64,000 nt of DNA. It comes from Schistosoma haematobium (lineage: Eukaryota; Platyhelminthes; Trematoda; Strigeidida; Schistosomatidae). Position 1 is the first letter of the stretch; the number at the start of each line of letters is the position of its first letter. Shown here in pieces: positions 1 through 11,174 of this stretch. The position numbers and the translations under genes are program-made. The stretch lies in the NCBI RefSeq assembly GCF_000699445.3, contig NC_067202.1, forward strand, positions 14,227,924 through 14,291,923, read 5' to 3'. A model generated the notes under the pieces. The model saw only the letters and a program-made list of their open reading frames with translations, searched no databases and was not told the DNA's origin.

Positions 1-300
1 CATTAACCAGGTATAGATTTGCGTATTTGGTTTTAAGGCAAATTATGTGTAAAAAGGTAATGGTTCTACTCTACTTTCCAGCCTCAAGGTTTTAGCAATT
101 CTTCGTGTTCTACCATCGTTGTTTCAGAAGGTTTGCTCGCATTTGGTTGCAATACCATATTAATTATGCCAAGATCCAACAATGTTTATCTCTGTACTAG
201 GACGATAATCCAGTTACAGTTGGGATTTCGAAACACCAACCTCAGTAACTGTCATATCTTACGAGTATCGTCCAAGCTAATTCTACACCGTGCATCATTT
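1..300 (+). mobile_element. RTE-A LINE fragment (decayed 3' coding end)
   Basis: This stretch follows, base by base with many substitutions, the end of the RTE-A coding region at about 26400-26640. Shared landmarks are the 'catcgttgt' block, the 'gaaacacc' block and the order of matches between them. It carries stops in all frames, so it is a dead remnant. It lies in or upstream of an intron of the IBD gene. Confidence 0.6.
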
Positions 301-1139
301 GCTTACTATGGGACTAAGTTTAAAAAGTAGAAGAGTGGTCAATTCAGGATATGACCTCATGATTTGAAAGGTGGTTGCTTAGGCCTGGCTATCATAGATC
401 CAGCCTGTTGTTTCAAAAGTGGTTCAGTTCAGTTGCTTGAGCCGTTATCAGAATAGAGGACATTAGTGTTTGTGCACTAATTTTTTATGACGCTCTTCAC
501 AAAAGGTAGATGGGCTTTCTTAAACGCAACAAGGTCTTAAAGGCTGTACATTTAACTGAATTATACCTTTCATTGCATATCATTTCTACCCTTTTATGTA
601 TTGATTGTACTGTCCTCTCCTTCATTTCTTCGCAGTATTAACGCTTATATGGCACACTTTTTGGCCCCCTATTTCTTAAAAGTTTATGCGTGTGAGGAAA
701 TGGAAATAAATGGATTTATTCTTCCACCAACCACACAAGGTTTCAACTTTTATATGCAAAATCACGTTGCCTTTTGTCTATCTACTTTGGTTTTTTCATA
801 CTACAATTGTGGAAGGTCTTATTTGATAAAATATCTAAGACTAACTAAAGATATACCAAGGAGCCGATTAAGTATGGAACGTGAGTACTTCAGCGACAAT
901 ATATATACGAAATAAAAATGAAATGGAACTACCTCGACTTAATAGGCCTGTGGTCCTTGTTATAAGGTTTTGAGGATCAGTATCCAGACTACTGGTACTT
1001 TTAATCAGTAGTATAGCTAATAAACGAGATATATATGTCTAAATTATTAAGATATATCTAGTCAGTATGACTGTGTAACCCATCACTGATTGGGATTCTC
1101 AAACCACTTATTTCATAACTCAGTTGTAAGGCTTTGAAT
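301..1139. other. Anonymous AT-rich sequence, no gene seen
   Basis: No exon-like coding stretch with splice sites is visible. The open frame at 601-915 has no recognisable domain and no coding-like composition, and is taken as chance. Part of 340-480 weakly resembles 20140-20310, which suggests an old unclassified repeat. Confidence 0.4.
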
Positions 1140-1400
1140 TTTACCATTCCTGCTGCTGAGGACTGAAATTGGTCAGTCTCTTGGCATTTATATATCCTGA
1201 GCGAGTTGCATCGATATTGCAATCAGTCGCAAGCATTTCTAAGCAGAACTTATTAGCAGCTAGTGGTAGAATCTATAACGCGCGTTTCGTCCTGTATGGC
1301 AATCTTCAACTGAATGTATATACCACATCCCAGCCACTAGCTTGAGCAACGGTGATTAATTCAGTTATAAGGGCTTACCTATCTAGACTCTAGTTGGGTG
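1140..1400 (-). repeat. H1 (Sm-alpha-like) tRNA/hammerhead SINE, decayed
   Basis: The minus strand carries the GGACGAAACGCGCG block that ends the H1 hammerhead, followed by the same flank ('gactgatcaattgcagtcct'-like) seen at 22318-22440. The CUGAUGA half of the ribozyme core is lost, so no activity is expected. Confidence 0.55.
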
Positions 1401-2143
1401 TATAGTGCATTTGAATATGAAGTGAGAAGCAATGGCTTTGACTCTCAGAATGAAAATAAAAACTAGGATTTGGCAGGCACTCCGGCCGATGGATCGGAGG
1501 TGAGACAAAATGCGTGTAATTTGTTCAGAGCCACAGTCTACGTGTGATGACTAGTGATTTCACTTGGTTGTCCAATCCGAAGTAAGCGAGACAGCATTCG
1601 AACCTGTGAATTTTTAACTTAATATCGTACACCTTAACCATAGAAAGCCTCTACTCCATAGATCCTCAAACTAAAATAACCGAGTATAAAATGGATTTTT
1701 TTAAAGTTTTTCAACCGATATTACCTGAATCAAGAAATGGTTTATATTGATTACTTTCCTACAGCATCTAGTTAACCATTTTATGCTCATTACTTTGTAA
1801 TATTGTTGTGAAAAACCATTTTTCTATTCATTCATTTCCATTGATTAATCATATCTCTTTTTTTATTGTTTAAAAGAGTAAATTCTACTTATATTATTGC
1901 CCTTAAAAAATCTTATCCATTTCTAAACAGTCAGCTTATAAGAACTTAATCATCTATTCTATTTCTAATCAAAGAGTTTAGTACCATAATTGTATGTTTC
2001 ATTTGTATTATTTCATTCTATTTGTGATATTATATTACAATGTACTTTATTAGTAATTGTGATGATGGATACTTTGAAATTTATATACAAAGTATTATTT
2101 AATACAATTAAGTAATGTGTTATACAATTTTGTTCATTTATAG

Positions 2144-3092
2144 AATTCATGCATCAACCTGATGATGATAGTATTTTTTCAACTCATCAAAATGATAACT
2201 CTTCTTCTAATGGAGAACTTTTAACTAAAGAAATAAATTTCTCAAACACTACACCATTAGAATATGATAAACACCAATATTCTACTGGAATTAAACGTAC
2301 AGGAATATTATTTCATTCGAATGGAAGTGATAATGAAGGTTCTCAACTATTAAATGGTGGAACAATTAAATTGGAAAATAGTGAAATTCCTCCGAAGAAA
2401 AAAGCTAAAACAGTATTAATAAAGAATAATAATGATGATGATGATGACGTCGAAGACGAAGACACAGTGTGTCGTCCTGAAATGAAAATTATGTCATCGT
2501 CAAAATCAAATAGTCATCACTCTCAAACGAACAATGAAAAAGATGTCAAACAATCAGCAGCAGTAATTGAAGCTACTGATTCATTAGTAGTTGATGCGTC
2601 TGACAATTCAAAACCAACTGTTCCTGAACCTTTGCCGGAAGCTGTCACTAAACATGGCGTCGTCACTACTACTACTAGTAATAATAATAATAAAAAACGA
2701 AACAAGTCTGTACAACAACGTTCTCGTTTACGTAAAAAGAAACCTAACGCTATATTACTTGATTCAGATGAAGATGAAATAAATTCTGAAAAGAAAGTAA
2801 TTAACCTACATGATTCCTCACCATCATCATTATCATCTCCATCACCTTTATCATTGTCGAATGATTCTGACATAGAGAATTCAAAGAGCAAAGATCAATT
2901 ATCTTCACAGTTAAAAGAGAAAAGTCGAAATTCTTCACCAAAACCGTCAACAATAAACAAATCCAATCGAGCTAGAAAATCAAGAAATCAAAAATCTAAT
3001 CAGAAAACTAATAATAATTTGAAAGTGAAAAGAAAACAATCAGAAGTCAAACCAACTGCAGCATCAAATATCAGTGTACAGGAGGAAAAAAG
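2144..3092 (+). CDS. LEDGF/HDGF-related protein, linker exon
   Basis: Long internal exon with acceptor 'tttatag' at 2137-2143 and donor 'gtaagag' from 3093. It enters with two bases finishing a codon and leaves with two bases (AG) of the next. The roughly 315 residues are low in complexity: acidic runs (DDDDDVEDEDTVC), Ser/Asn-rich tracts, and basic patches that look like nuclear localisation signals (PPKKKAKT near residue 84; SRLRKKKP near residue 193). In LEDGF/HRP2 such a charged, disordered linker lies between the N-terminal PWWP chromatin reader and the C-terminal integrase-binding domain; that domain is encoded in the next exons here. No PWWP exon was found between base 1 and 2143, so the 5' end probably lies outside the window. 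The exon is seen directly; the family is inferred from the downstream domain. Confidence 0.8.
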
Positions 3093-4490
3093 GTAAGAGT
3101 AATAAAGGTTTTAATGGTATTTTCTTTCATATAATGATACTTAATCCCTTTTAAATGTAGCTGATTTTCTTCTCACTATTCATAACCTTGATATACTACT
3201 TTACTGTCAAGTATACACCACTTGGACATATTGTATTCAATTTGATTCTTCTGATATCAGATCAAGAATCAATAGCAAATAATAAATACTTCAGTGACTT
3301 GGATTCACATAAGAATCTTTTAGCATCTTGATTCCTCCGTTAGCGTTGATCGGAAATGAGTTAATCAGAGTATTCCAGTTTAAATATCTGACCAAAGTAC
3401 GAACTTGTCAAGATTGATTAAGAATATAATTAAATCACTCTCCAGGCATTTTAGAATAAATCAGTGATACTACTCAGATTCCAAAACTAAAGTTGATAGA
3501 ATGGGCTGCGATCCTGAGAGTCTGAAATCCGAATGTCTTAAACACTAAGCAACTTTGCTCCACAAGACACCGCTGATTATCTTGATATTCTTCCAAACGA
3601 CCATTTTAGATCCAACTTAGTCGTTCTGTATGATATCAGAGTAATTGTTCGACTCCTGATCTAATTTATATTTATTCCCCACACTCTATGGTTATCAACG
3701 GTATAGTGACATTTAATTTCACTATGATGGATTATCACAGTTAGTTGTAGCTTTTTTGATGATAGAACTAACACATTTAATTGTCAACTAACTTTTTATT
3801 TGTCTATTTGTTTATTTAGTTCCATAAAACTTCTCTAAATCAAATATTCACTTATAAAAAGTCTTAACCATACATGTGAACCATTATTGTGTAATCAGTT
3901 AGATTTATTAAACGTAGATCCCTTTCTGAAATACTTATTGGTTCTTATTTTAGATAATCTAAATGAATGATGATTTGTAAATATTTACAGCTAGAGAGAA
4001 TAAGTTCAGTCAGTCTATCATATGTATATCTTACTTGCTTATATTCATTAATTGGTTGTTGTTTTCTTAGCACAAGTCATATTCTTTCTTAGCTTACTAG
4101 TTATTAAGAGCTGTTGAATTTTAAAAGTAGATTAACCATTTCAATATTCAATGTTAAGATGAATTTATAGAACATGTTATCAGTTCGTAAAGATCTACTG
4201 ACTTTGAAACAATGACGGAAATTAAGTAGACAACTTTAAAAGAAGAAATCAACTTGTATATGTATATGATGTAAGACTGAGTGATATATTCATATTTGTT
4301 GTTGTTACAAACACCTCATTAGACTAAGATTTATAAAATAAGCAGAATTAGTAGATATTTCATTGAATAATTTACAATCTGTGCTACGTTCAGACACTTC
4401 AGGCTGATGAGTAAATAGTGTAATTCCGTTTGATACTCAGACTTATTGTTAAGATCATTGAGGTGAATTGTTCAATACGAGTATTTTATT
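3093..4490. other. Intron of IBD gene, no feature recognised
   Basis: AT-rich intronic sequence. Short stretches such as 3480-3590 look like old SINE debris, but nothing could be assigned. Confidence 0.4.
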
Positions 4491-4496
4491 ATTATT

Positions 4497-4720
4497 GGTT
4501 CGAAATTCATTCATCCATTTGAATAAAAAGAGTTTTCCCATAATAGCTGATGTCAGTTCGTAATGAAAACCCTAAATCTTGTTCTTAATCCTCAACTGTA
4601 AATCATAATTCTAGTTGCTCACACAGCTTTAAGACCTTCATTTGGTCCTGTTTTTTAGGTGGACATTCGCAAGGTCACGTTAGCGTCGCTGAAAGGTCGT
4701 TCATAAATTATAGTCTCACT
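4497..4720 (+). mobile_element. Small TIR element, left end missing
   Basis: Matches the MITE-like element best seen at 51143-51402: the block 'gatgaaaaccctaa', an internal run of CCTAA-like units, and the right terminal repeat ending 'attatagtctca'. The left terminal repeat is absent. It has no coding capacity, so if mobile it would need a transposase in trans. Confidence 0.65.
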
Positions 4721-4919
4721 TTTCTATTTTTCAACTGTTTGCTCAAGAAGATACTTCCAATTAATAATCGATTCGATTGCCTATTTTAAGTTTTCATAAA
4801 TAACTGATAATTAGGAAATAAAGTATATTCACACAAATTTTATTCAGTTTTCAAAATCATTGGTTTGTTCACATAATATAGAATATAGATGTTGTTCACA
4901 ACTCATCAAATACAGATGT

Positions 4920-5115
4920 ATGTACTTGGCTTCGATAGTCGTACTTTAAGTGTAGTGAAACCGCTAGTCGATCAGTCAGCTACAACGTAAGATCAGGCAC
5001 ATACATGCATCGGTTCAAGTTGCCATACTTCACTCATTAGCACAACAAGATGAACACCGGATTCATAGAAGTAGTTAATTCAATGGTAGAGTATCTTCTA
5101 CTCTTAATGGCCACG
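4920..5115 (-). mobile_element. RTE-B LINE 3' end
   Basis: The minus strand shows the RTE-B 3' terminus: the 'tatgcatcggtt...gccata' and 'agcacaacaagatgaac' blocks shared with 54870-55270 and 62970-63035. The end next to 'cagtcagctacaacg' carries the CAGT-type tail typical of this family here. Confidence 0.65.
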
Positions 5116-5450
5116 TTTCGTAGCCGTAAAGTAGAACAGAACCAACTGCCGCGCAGTATATTCATCCCTAATAATGCGGCCCTTCTTTTTACTCCAATTA
5201 CAATGGATGAAGTGAGCTTTAAACTTATAACTTACTAGCTGAATATCAAACGTATTAACTACTGAGCCATTATTGAATTATTACTGTTACGTAATACTAT
5301 TACGTTACGTAATATTATTATTGATACGAAAAAAGGGCTCAAAATTGAATCCAGTTATAGATTAACTAGGTCATTTGTATTTTTCCAAAATTTTATATTT
5401 TATTTTGTCCGTGATCCGTCATCTTAAAAATTCTTTTTTATAATTTTTAG

Positions 5451-5470
5451 AATCTCTAACGTTTCAAGTG
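5451..5470 (+). CDS. 20-nt microexon of the IBD gene
   Basis: The 20 bases are preceded by a strong acceptor ('aatttttag') and followed by a consensus donor ('gtaagttttt'). The exon at 2144-3092 ends with two bases of a codon, while the exon at 8726 begins with two bases finishing a codon, so direct joining would shift the frame. An exon of length 3n+2 is required, and this one has 20 bases. Joined, it reads through as R-ISNVSS-G and enters IRQAAASND in the frame of the integrase-binding domain. The frame repair plus both splice signals make this a good call, although no transcript evidence is available here. Confidence 0.78.
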
Positions 5471-5614
5471 GTAAGTTTTTATCATATATATGTTATATTT
5501 CCCTTTGTTAATATGAAAAACGTGACCAAAGATATCACGGTATACACGACTAGATCAACATGACAATGGTCAGTTAATTGTTAATAGATCTCAATTCTCC
5601 AGGATACCATTAAC

Positions 5615-5778
5615 GGCCCAAATCGCTCAGTGGTAACGTTCTCTGCCTGTGTAGCTGAGTGATATAGGCTCAAAACCTCCGGGAAGTACCATCTTCAAGA
5701 TTACAGGTACACCTTGCTGACGAGTGCCAAATAAAACGAATTCTAGGTCCAGGGTTTCCTGTCGACTACTTTCAACTG
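5615..5778 (+). repeat. H2 tRNA-like SINE with hammerhead-like motif
   Basis: The 5' part is tRNA-like ('gctcagtggtaacgttctc' resembles a Pol III box A). The 3' part holds CUGACGA (5717-5723) and a GAA at 5738-5740 in hammerhead order, with CUUG before the core. The 3' arm of stem II is decayed. It is interrupted or ended at 5778 by the short RTE-A-derived element. Confidence 0.6.
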
Positions 5779-6309
5779 CCCCCAAATGCCATGGTACGGC
5801 CGAGAGTGGGGAGAGTTTGCTCTACCTCTTGAAATGCTCTCACATGGCCACGCGTATATAGCCTCTGCCACGGAAGTCCTACCCACTGCCTTCTCGTGGC
5901 GGGGGTGTTGTTTACGAAATTGAGAGGACGAAAAGAGAATGTCTGGCGCTTTAACTAAGTTGCTGGATATGGATGATTCACCTAGTGGAGTTAGAAAACC
6001 CTGATTCCAAACCAATGGTGCACATGGGCCCCAGCATCCTGAAGGAACAAATGGCGTATGAACCAATTGTTGATCACCGGCTTCCATGGGACTGCATCTC
6101 CTTACGTTGCTCCACTGACTTGTGGATCAGACCTTCATGTCGAAGGGTCGGGGAGTGGCCTCCCTAATAAAACCACCTGCTTCGGTTTGGGCACCCGGGC
6201 AGTATCACAGATCCAACACATATCAAATGAGATTTGTGTGGCACATATGTATTTGGTGCCCCCTTGTACCAATATCTATGTGTTCAAATAAATAATAAAT
6301 AAATAAATT
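5779..6309 (+). mobile_element. Short non-autonomous RTE-A derivative, near full length
   Basis: Starts at the family's 5' end (CCCCCAAATG) and ends in an AAAT-type simple tail after 'caatatctatgtgttcaaa'. The body from about 6016 to 6210 is the same as the 5' UTR of RTE-A (23404-23600), and the last 70 bases match the RTE-A 3' tail (27080-27140). The open frames inside (5743-6087 minus, 5973-6291 plus) are not conserved among copies and are not counted as genes. Confidence 0.85.
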
Positions 6310-6689
6310 ACATCTGAACATAGTGCATGTGATTTCGAGTCCATTAGACATGTGGTCACCTTGTAAATTGATCGATAGAATTAGATTAACAACACTGACG
6401 TACTCGATAAATGTGACGCTCGTCATCATTCAGTTGTTTGTGTATCTATATACATCTCTCTATTTTTTTGCGCGTTTTTGGAAGTTCTTATTTTACTTTT
6501 CTTGACAACTGGATCTGTTTTAGATTACTGATAATTCTAGCTAAGACCAGTTCGTGATTTAAACTATGAAAATCCTACAATCTCTATAAATCTATCATTA
6601 CTGATAATAATTATTCCCTAACTAATAGTGACTAGCTTAAAGATGCAACTCCTAGAGTTTCAATCAAAAGCCTTGACCAGTGGAGTTCA

Positions 6690-6975
6690 ACTGTTTCGAG
6701 TGCAAAACAGTTATCCACCGCAAGCAATCGATGAGGGTTGGACAATATTGTGAATTATTTAAAGTGAGACATTTTATATTGTTGGATATCGGATCAGTGG
6801 TTTAGAGGTTAAACGTTTGGGCGTGAGACTGAAGGCTCTGGGTTCATTTGTCGGTTCCAGGGCCTTGAATGCCCGTTGCTTAGGTGTCGGGTACTAGGAC
6901 CAAATAACCATCCAGGGCTTCCAATTTATCAATAGTGTTCTAGCTAAAATCAGTTCGTGATTTGAACTATGAAAA
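6690..6975 (+). repeat. H3 tRNA-like SINE, decayed
   Basis: Contains the H3 leader start ('ccagtggagttcaa'), the tRNA-like block ('cagtggtttagaggttaaac...gtgagactgaaggctctgggttc') and the H3 end ('tcagttcgtgatttgaac'). The hammerhead part is lost. Confidence 0.65.
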
Positions 6976-7651
6976 TTATAATTTAGCCGATCAAATTCCT
7001 TGGTTTACCTTCAACGTTAAACTTTGAAGGTCTATAATTACAAACAGCTACGTGATTCTATTTACTATTTTGCGAATCATATCTGTTTTGTATATGAGAT
7101 CTAGTTGTGATGTTATTAGAACTCAAGCGATGTCGATCAAATTGTTTTTATTACACGTAATAATATCATATGAATATTTAGATCACTAACAAATTTATTA
7201 CCTGGGATTTACTTAACTAATTCCGTGGATTTATACATCATCAGATCTGCTACCGAACGTGATGATTTATCAGTTACAAGCTATTGTTTTTATCTAAGAA
7301 TCACGTCTGTAACAGTTTATCTGCGTGTTAATATCCTGTTAAATTATTTATCAGTCAGTAATCATCTCACGTAAGACCTGACATAACATTGAATCAGTGG
7401 ATGATGTTGCCATACTTTATGTTACCATAATAAGAGAAAATAAACTAGATACATAGCAGATTATGGAAAATAATAGATCGTGATGATATTTATGTTGCTT
7501 GAATGTCAAGCTTGATATGAAATAAAGAACAAATTGTTTGGAAACTCGATAACTGATGCAGTTTGCATTTACGATTAGTTGATCACTGAATAGTGACCAA
7601 TGTGATGTTTGTCTAATCCCTTTGTGTGGATGGAACTCTGTTGATGAAGTT

Positions 7652-7663
7652 GCAATGTGGTCA
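7652..7663. repeat. Target-site duplication, left copy
   Basis: GCAATGTGGTCA, repeated exactly at 7855-7866 on the other side of the short element 7664-7854. This marks a target-primed insertion. Confidence 0.85.
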
Positions 7664-7854
7664 TTCTTTATTTATTTATTTATTTGAACACATAAATGTC
7701 GGTACAAGGGGGCACCAAATACATATGCGCCACACAAATCTCATTTGATTTGTGTGAGTGCTGTGATACTGCCTGGGTGCCCAAACCGAAGCAGGTGGTT
7801 TCCTTAGGAGGCCATGTGAGAGCATTTCGAGAGGCCGTACCAGAGCATTTGGGG
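7664..7854 (-). mobile_element. Short RTE-A derivative, internally deleted copy
   Basis: The minus strand starts with the family 5' end (CCCCCAAATGC), jumps from the first 40 bases to the 'cctaaggaaaccacctgcttcgg' region, and finishes with the 3' tail and an AAAT simple repeat. It is only 191 bp long yet has exact 12-bp duplications on both sides, so the deletion is within the element or arose at insertion. Confidence 0.85.
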
Positions 7855-7866
7855 GCAATGTGGTCA
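7855..7866. repeat. Target-site duplication, right copy
   Basis: GCAATGTGGTCA, identical to 7652-7663. Confidence 0.85.
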
Positions 7867-7894
7867 CTAGTTTAAGTGATTCGACCTATGGTTG

Positions 7895-8060
7895 GTTGGA
7901 CGTAGTCAACAGGGAACAGTACTTGACATAGGTTTCGTGTTAATGGGAACTGATCAGTAAAGTATACCTCTGATCATCAAGGGACTGACTCAACCCTCTT
8001 CACTCAGCCTCACAGTTTGAGATGTCACTATTGAGCTATTCTGGCTTCTCTGCTGACGAC
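7895..8060 (-). repeat. H2 SINE, decayed
   Basis: The minus strand holds 'acacgaaacc' and an ending 'ctgttgactac' as in the other H2 copies, with a disrupted CUGAUCAG core. Confidence 0.5.
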
Positions 8061-8394
8061 AACCTCTAAGCACCCATAACATACAGTTACATTTATTCGT
8101 CTTCATATTTCTATGTTGCAATGTTCATAATTTTTTCATCTGCCAATTTAGTTCGTTTTCGGATTTACCGGATATAATCTTCACAATCATCAATGTTGCA
8201 ATTTCAATCTCTTTACGTTTTTCACCTTGTTATTTCCCTCTTCACTGTGACACTCGGAGCCGATTTACACGAGATTGTTTATGGCTAGCTACTGCTTCTT
8301 TAGTTCTTTCTTAACGTACTGGTCTCGGGTCTTCCGTTGATTTCTGTTTTCTTTTAATTGTTACGGTGTTCTTTGAGATATGTTATTAATTATT

Positions 8395-8590
8395 GGTCGA
8401 AGTTAGGCATGTAAACCATTGGATGCCAGGTTAACGACCTAGAGGTTAAGCATTTGTGTACAAGATTGAAGGTTTTGGGTTCGACTCCTTGTGATTGGAT
8501 CGTGTGTACGCACTACGGAATAGACCGATACTAAAGCGAAATAGCCGTTTACTGCTTCGTCGTTTTTAATGGATGTCTAAAAATATCAAG
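8395..8590 (+). repeat. H3 tRNA-like SINE
   Basis: Shows 'accattggatgccagg', the tRNA-like 'gacctagaggttaagcat...gttttgggttcgactcc' and the downstream 'atcgtgtgtacgcact'. The hammerhead core is degraded (AGCGAAATAGCCG). Confidence 0.7.
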
Positions 8591-8725
8591 ACAAATCCCA
8601 GAGTAACGGAAAATATAGCAACATTATCAAAAGTAGTCATTGGGTTGTTATTTCAATAATCTCCACAAACCCTTCATACTGATATCAGTTAGTTATTTAA
8701 CTTATAACTGCTAATAAAAATACAG

Positions 8726-8919
8726 GTATTCGTCAGGCTGCAGCATCAAATGATCCTGTCACTCAGTTGAATCAATGCTGTCGTGACCTGAAAACCAGTC
8801 TAATCAAAGGCCACGAGAATTTTGCCGAAGCGGTACAACTATTGAATAAAGTTCGTTCTATCCCTGTTCGACTTCCTCAGTTAGCTGAAGCTTGGGATCT
8901 TATGGATTGTATTAAAAAG
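8726..8919 (+). CDS. LEDGF/HDGF-related protein, IBD first half
   Basis: Acceptor 'aaaatacag' (ends 8725) and donor 'gtgagt' (from 8920). The exon begins with GT finishing a codon and ends on a codon boundary. It encodes IRQAAASNDPVTQLNQCC through to AEAWDLMDCIKK, helical and Lys-rich like the first helices of the integrase-binding domain of LEDGF/p75 and HRP2. The decisive part is the junction with the next exon, CIKK|CRRYK, which matches the LKKIRRYK signature at the same place in HRP2. In vertebrates this domain binds short IBD-binding motifs in partners such as MLL-menin, IWS1 and JPO2, tethering them to chromatin. TFIIS N-domain-like proteins share the fold and are the main alternative. 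Function in this organism is inferred. Confidence 0.85.
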
Positions 8920-9174
8920 GTGAGTGAAGTTAGTATTTTGACTTTCTTTGTATATAATGTGATTATTGTAAAATGTTACTATCAATGCTTTTTTATTTTG
9001 TAATATTTTCATCGTATATCTGTAGAATAAAATGGTTGATTATTTTTTTAATAACATCTAATGGTATCCCATAGTGATGTTCACAGTCGTTCACTTCCAT
9101 CTGTTTAAAATCTCTTCGCAGGATGTACCTAAATACATATCATTATTCCCCGTTAGATTTCAACCTCATTGCCG

Positions 9175-9435
9175 CTGATTCAAGTTTTCTTACTTACGTG
9201 TGTTGCCTCTCGTTGATGATAGGCATCGACTAAAGATATCCAATCAACTCTATCCTGCCCCCTCCTTTGTATTTATTTGGTGCTATTCATGCTTTTAATG
9301 TCTGTTTCCAGTTTCCAACTCCATATGTTCTTTGATCTGCCTCTTTTCCGCCTTAAAGATTCGTGATCAAAGCTTGTCTTGTGATGGAGTTTGATTTCCT
9401 TGCAGCGTCTTAGCCTGAAGCTCTTCTAGAGTTTC
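9175..9435 (-). mobile_element. RTE-C LINE fragment, C-terminal coding end
   Basis: The minus strand reads like the RTE-C end (SITRQAL..., RKRGRSKN, QDRVDW), matching 43345-43560 in order, with stops. It is intronic in the IBD gene. Confidence 0.6.
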
Positions 9436-9540
9436 TGCTGTTCCCAAGCCCGGATAAAGGAAGAAGATTAGGCATGAGCATTAGCAACCCCCATCTCACA
9501 ATAGAGAGAGCTCTGCTAAAAAGCAGTGACCAGAAATAAT
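9420..9540 (-). repeat. Repeat E fragment (Leu/Gly-rich LINE 3' segment)
   Basis: The minus strand 'ctttatccgggcttggga' block is shared with 41975-42045 and 58795-58890 (the 'cccgggcttgggaccggcag' type). The family was not recognised; it follows directly on RTE-C here. Confidence 0.45.
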
Positions 9541-10084
9541 CAGTCTAATTACTATCAAATAATAAGAAACGTAACTTTGAAACTACAGATGGTCGCCTTC
9601 CTGGTTTTATCTTCGAATTACGCGACCAGATCATTATGGAGTCAGGATCAAGGATGCCCGCACTTTTTATAGGTATTAATGTATTTGCCAATAGTGTTTC
9701 TTCAGTTGAGTAGTGTCAATTAACGATAAAAATTCTGTCAAGATTAAATCTCTAATGAAGTACGTACTAAACGCTACATCAATATTTCATTTTTAAGAAA
9801 TGCCAGATAATCTCACTTTTAGTTTGTTTTTTTGAAGCATAATTTAGGTTGATTTTAATCTCTCAGTCATATGCAACGTAGAGTCTAGAACATATATACA
9901 TCAATTCAATGTGTCTTACCACATTATCACAGTGAGATAAAATGGTCAAGGCAGATTCATGAGTAGAAATATTAACACAGTGTCATTAGTAGTAGTAGAA
10001 AAGAAAAGATTATAAGGATATTTCGTGATCCGGAAACTAAGAGGATAAAACCGTTAATAATAATTGCTGACGATTCTGAACTTG

Positions 10085-10515
10085 TTGTGTCTTTATGGCT
10101 CGCTAGTTGCTACGCAATTTATTCGCCAATCAAAATACGATTTATTCACATTCGTACTGTACTAAACCAATGACATTCGACCGGTCTGACCAGCCTGGCG
10201 TCCTAATGGTCGTTTGCTCGCCTAGCCCGTCAAGCTAAGTTCAGAATGCCACTAACAGCCTCCACTATGCGAATCATTTATTTCAGACCGCAACGCACCA
10301 TAAAACAGAAAATAACATTCACACAATAAAGCCACTAAGTGCCTATGAACGTGGGAGACAGTAATTAATAAACTAAGTATAACTTAGGAACAGTAAATCG
10401 TTCAATAATAATCTATAGGTCAAAATGAAGCTTATAATAAGGGGAATATAGATATATACAATCTAATTACTGAATAGTTATACCATAAGAATATATAGAT
10501 AATATTATTCCATTA
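10085..10515 (+). repeat. Repeat D, copy 1
   Basis: About 430 bp matching 43590-44015 in the same orientation. Landmarks are 'actaaaccaatgacat', 'ccactatgcgaatcattt', 'aatagtaaatcg/aacagtaaatcg' and 'aataataatctatagg'. No coding capacity. It may be the 3' UTR of RTE-C, since copy 2 follows RTE-C directly. Confidence 0.6.
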
Positions 10516-10529
10516 ATTCGTCTCAGAAG

Positions 10530-10830
10530 TTACTCGTACTTTAATCTTCACTAGGATATAACAGAAATACGTCACCTAAAATCTCCCATCGCTGGTCACC
10601 GTTATCACACAAACCCTAACCAGGTCGTATGCATCTATTTACATGATTTAGTCCAGCAGTTAGTAACTTCATGGGTTGGTTCCATGTTAACTGCCCCTTA
10701 ACTTTCTTCCAATCTATTCCTAGTCCAAACAACATCACTCGTCGAGTTAGGTGGTAGCCGGGCATATGAAACAAATGTTCCAACCACCTCAACGGACCAA
10801 AATGTCGATAGATGCAAGTGTTCATTGTGA
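10530..10830 (-). mobile_element. RTE-B LINE fragment, C-terminal coding end
   Basis: The minus strand encodes R-WLEHLFHMPGYHLTRRV, the short 'LRWLGHVxRMPxxRLPRR' signature at the end of these reverse transcriptases, and then the family's decayed C-terminal tail. It is truncated and broken. Confidence 0.65.
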
Positions 10831-11174
10831 ATATCTATAAACGAAGCTTTCTTCAATCAATTATTATTGCCCTTGGAAGATTAAATAACTTCCCATTATT
10901 ATTATTTCTCAAATTCTTTACCCTTACTTCAATATATTGTAAAGTGTTTATAGCCAAATCTTCCTTCATAGTCGTATAAATAAACTGAATTAGAATATGT
11001 TAATGCTAGAGTTCACTAGAGCTAATTACAATTCTGTAAGTTTCAACTCACATCATTGCTGCAAACTACTTTTGTTCTACTCCTCTTAATAAACATATTT
11101 GATTCAGTGATATTCTATAATCAATCATTCATCAAATTTCTTCTATTCTCAATATTTATTAATATTTCTTTTAG

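Noticed and set aside
601..915. Open frame of 104 codons as an upstream PWWP exon
   Set aside because: No PWWP-like sequence (for example a P-W-W-P motif or GDLVWAK start) and no fitting splice sites.
2523..2891. Minus-strand open frame of 122 codons opposite the IBD gene linker exon
   Set aside because: It is the mirror of Ser/Asn/Asp codon runs in the plus-strand exon, has no splice context and no domain.
5615..5680. A functional tRNA gene (box A-like 'gctcagtggtaacgttctc')
   Set aside because: The acceptor stem and anticodon arm do not fold, and the same block is repeated in H2 SINEs, so it is tRNA-derived only.
5743..6291. Overlapping open frames in the short RTE-A derivative, repeated at 28922, 32323, 49638 and 56068
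   Set aside because: They look conserved only because the repeat is; frames are broken differently in each copy and start at different points.
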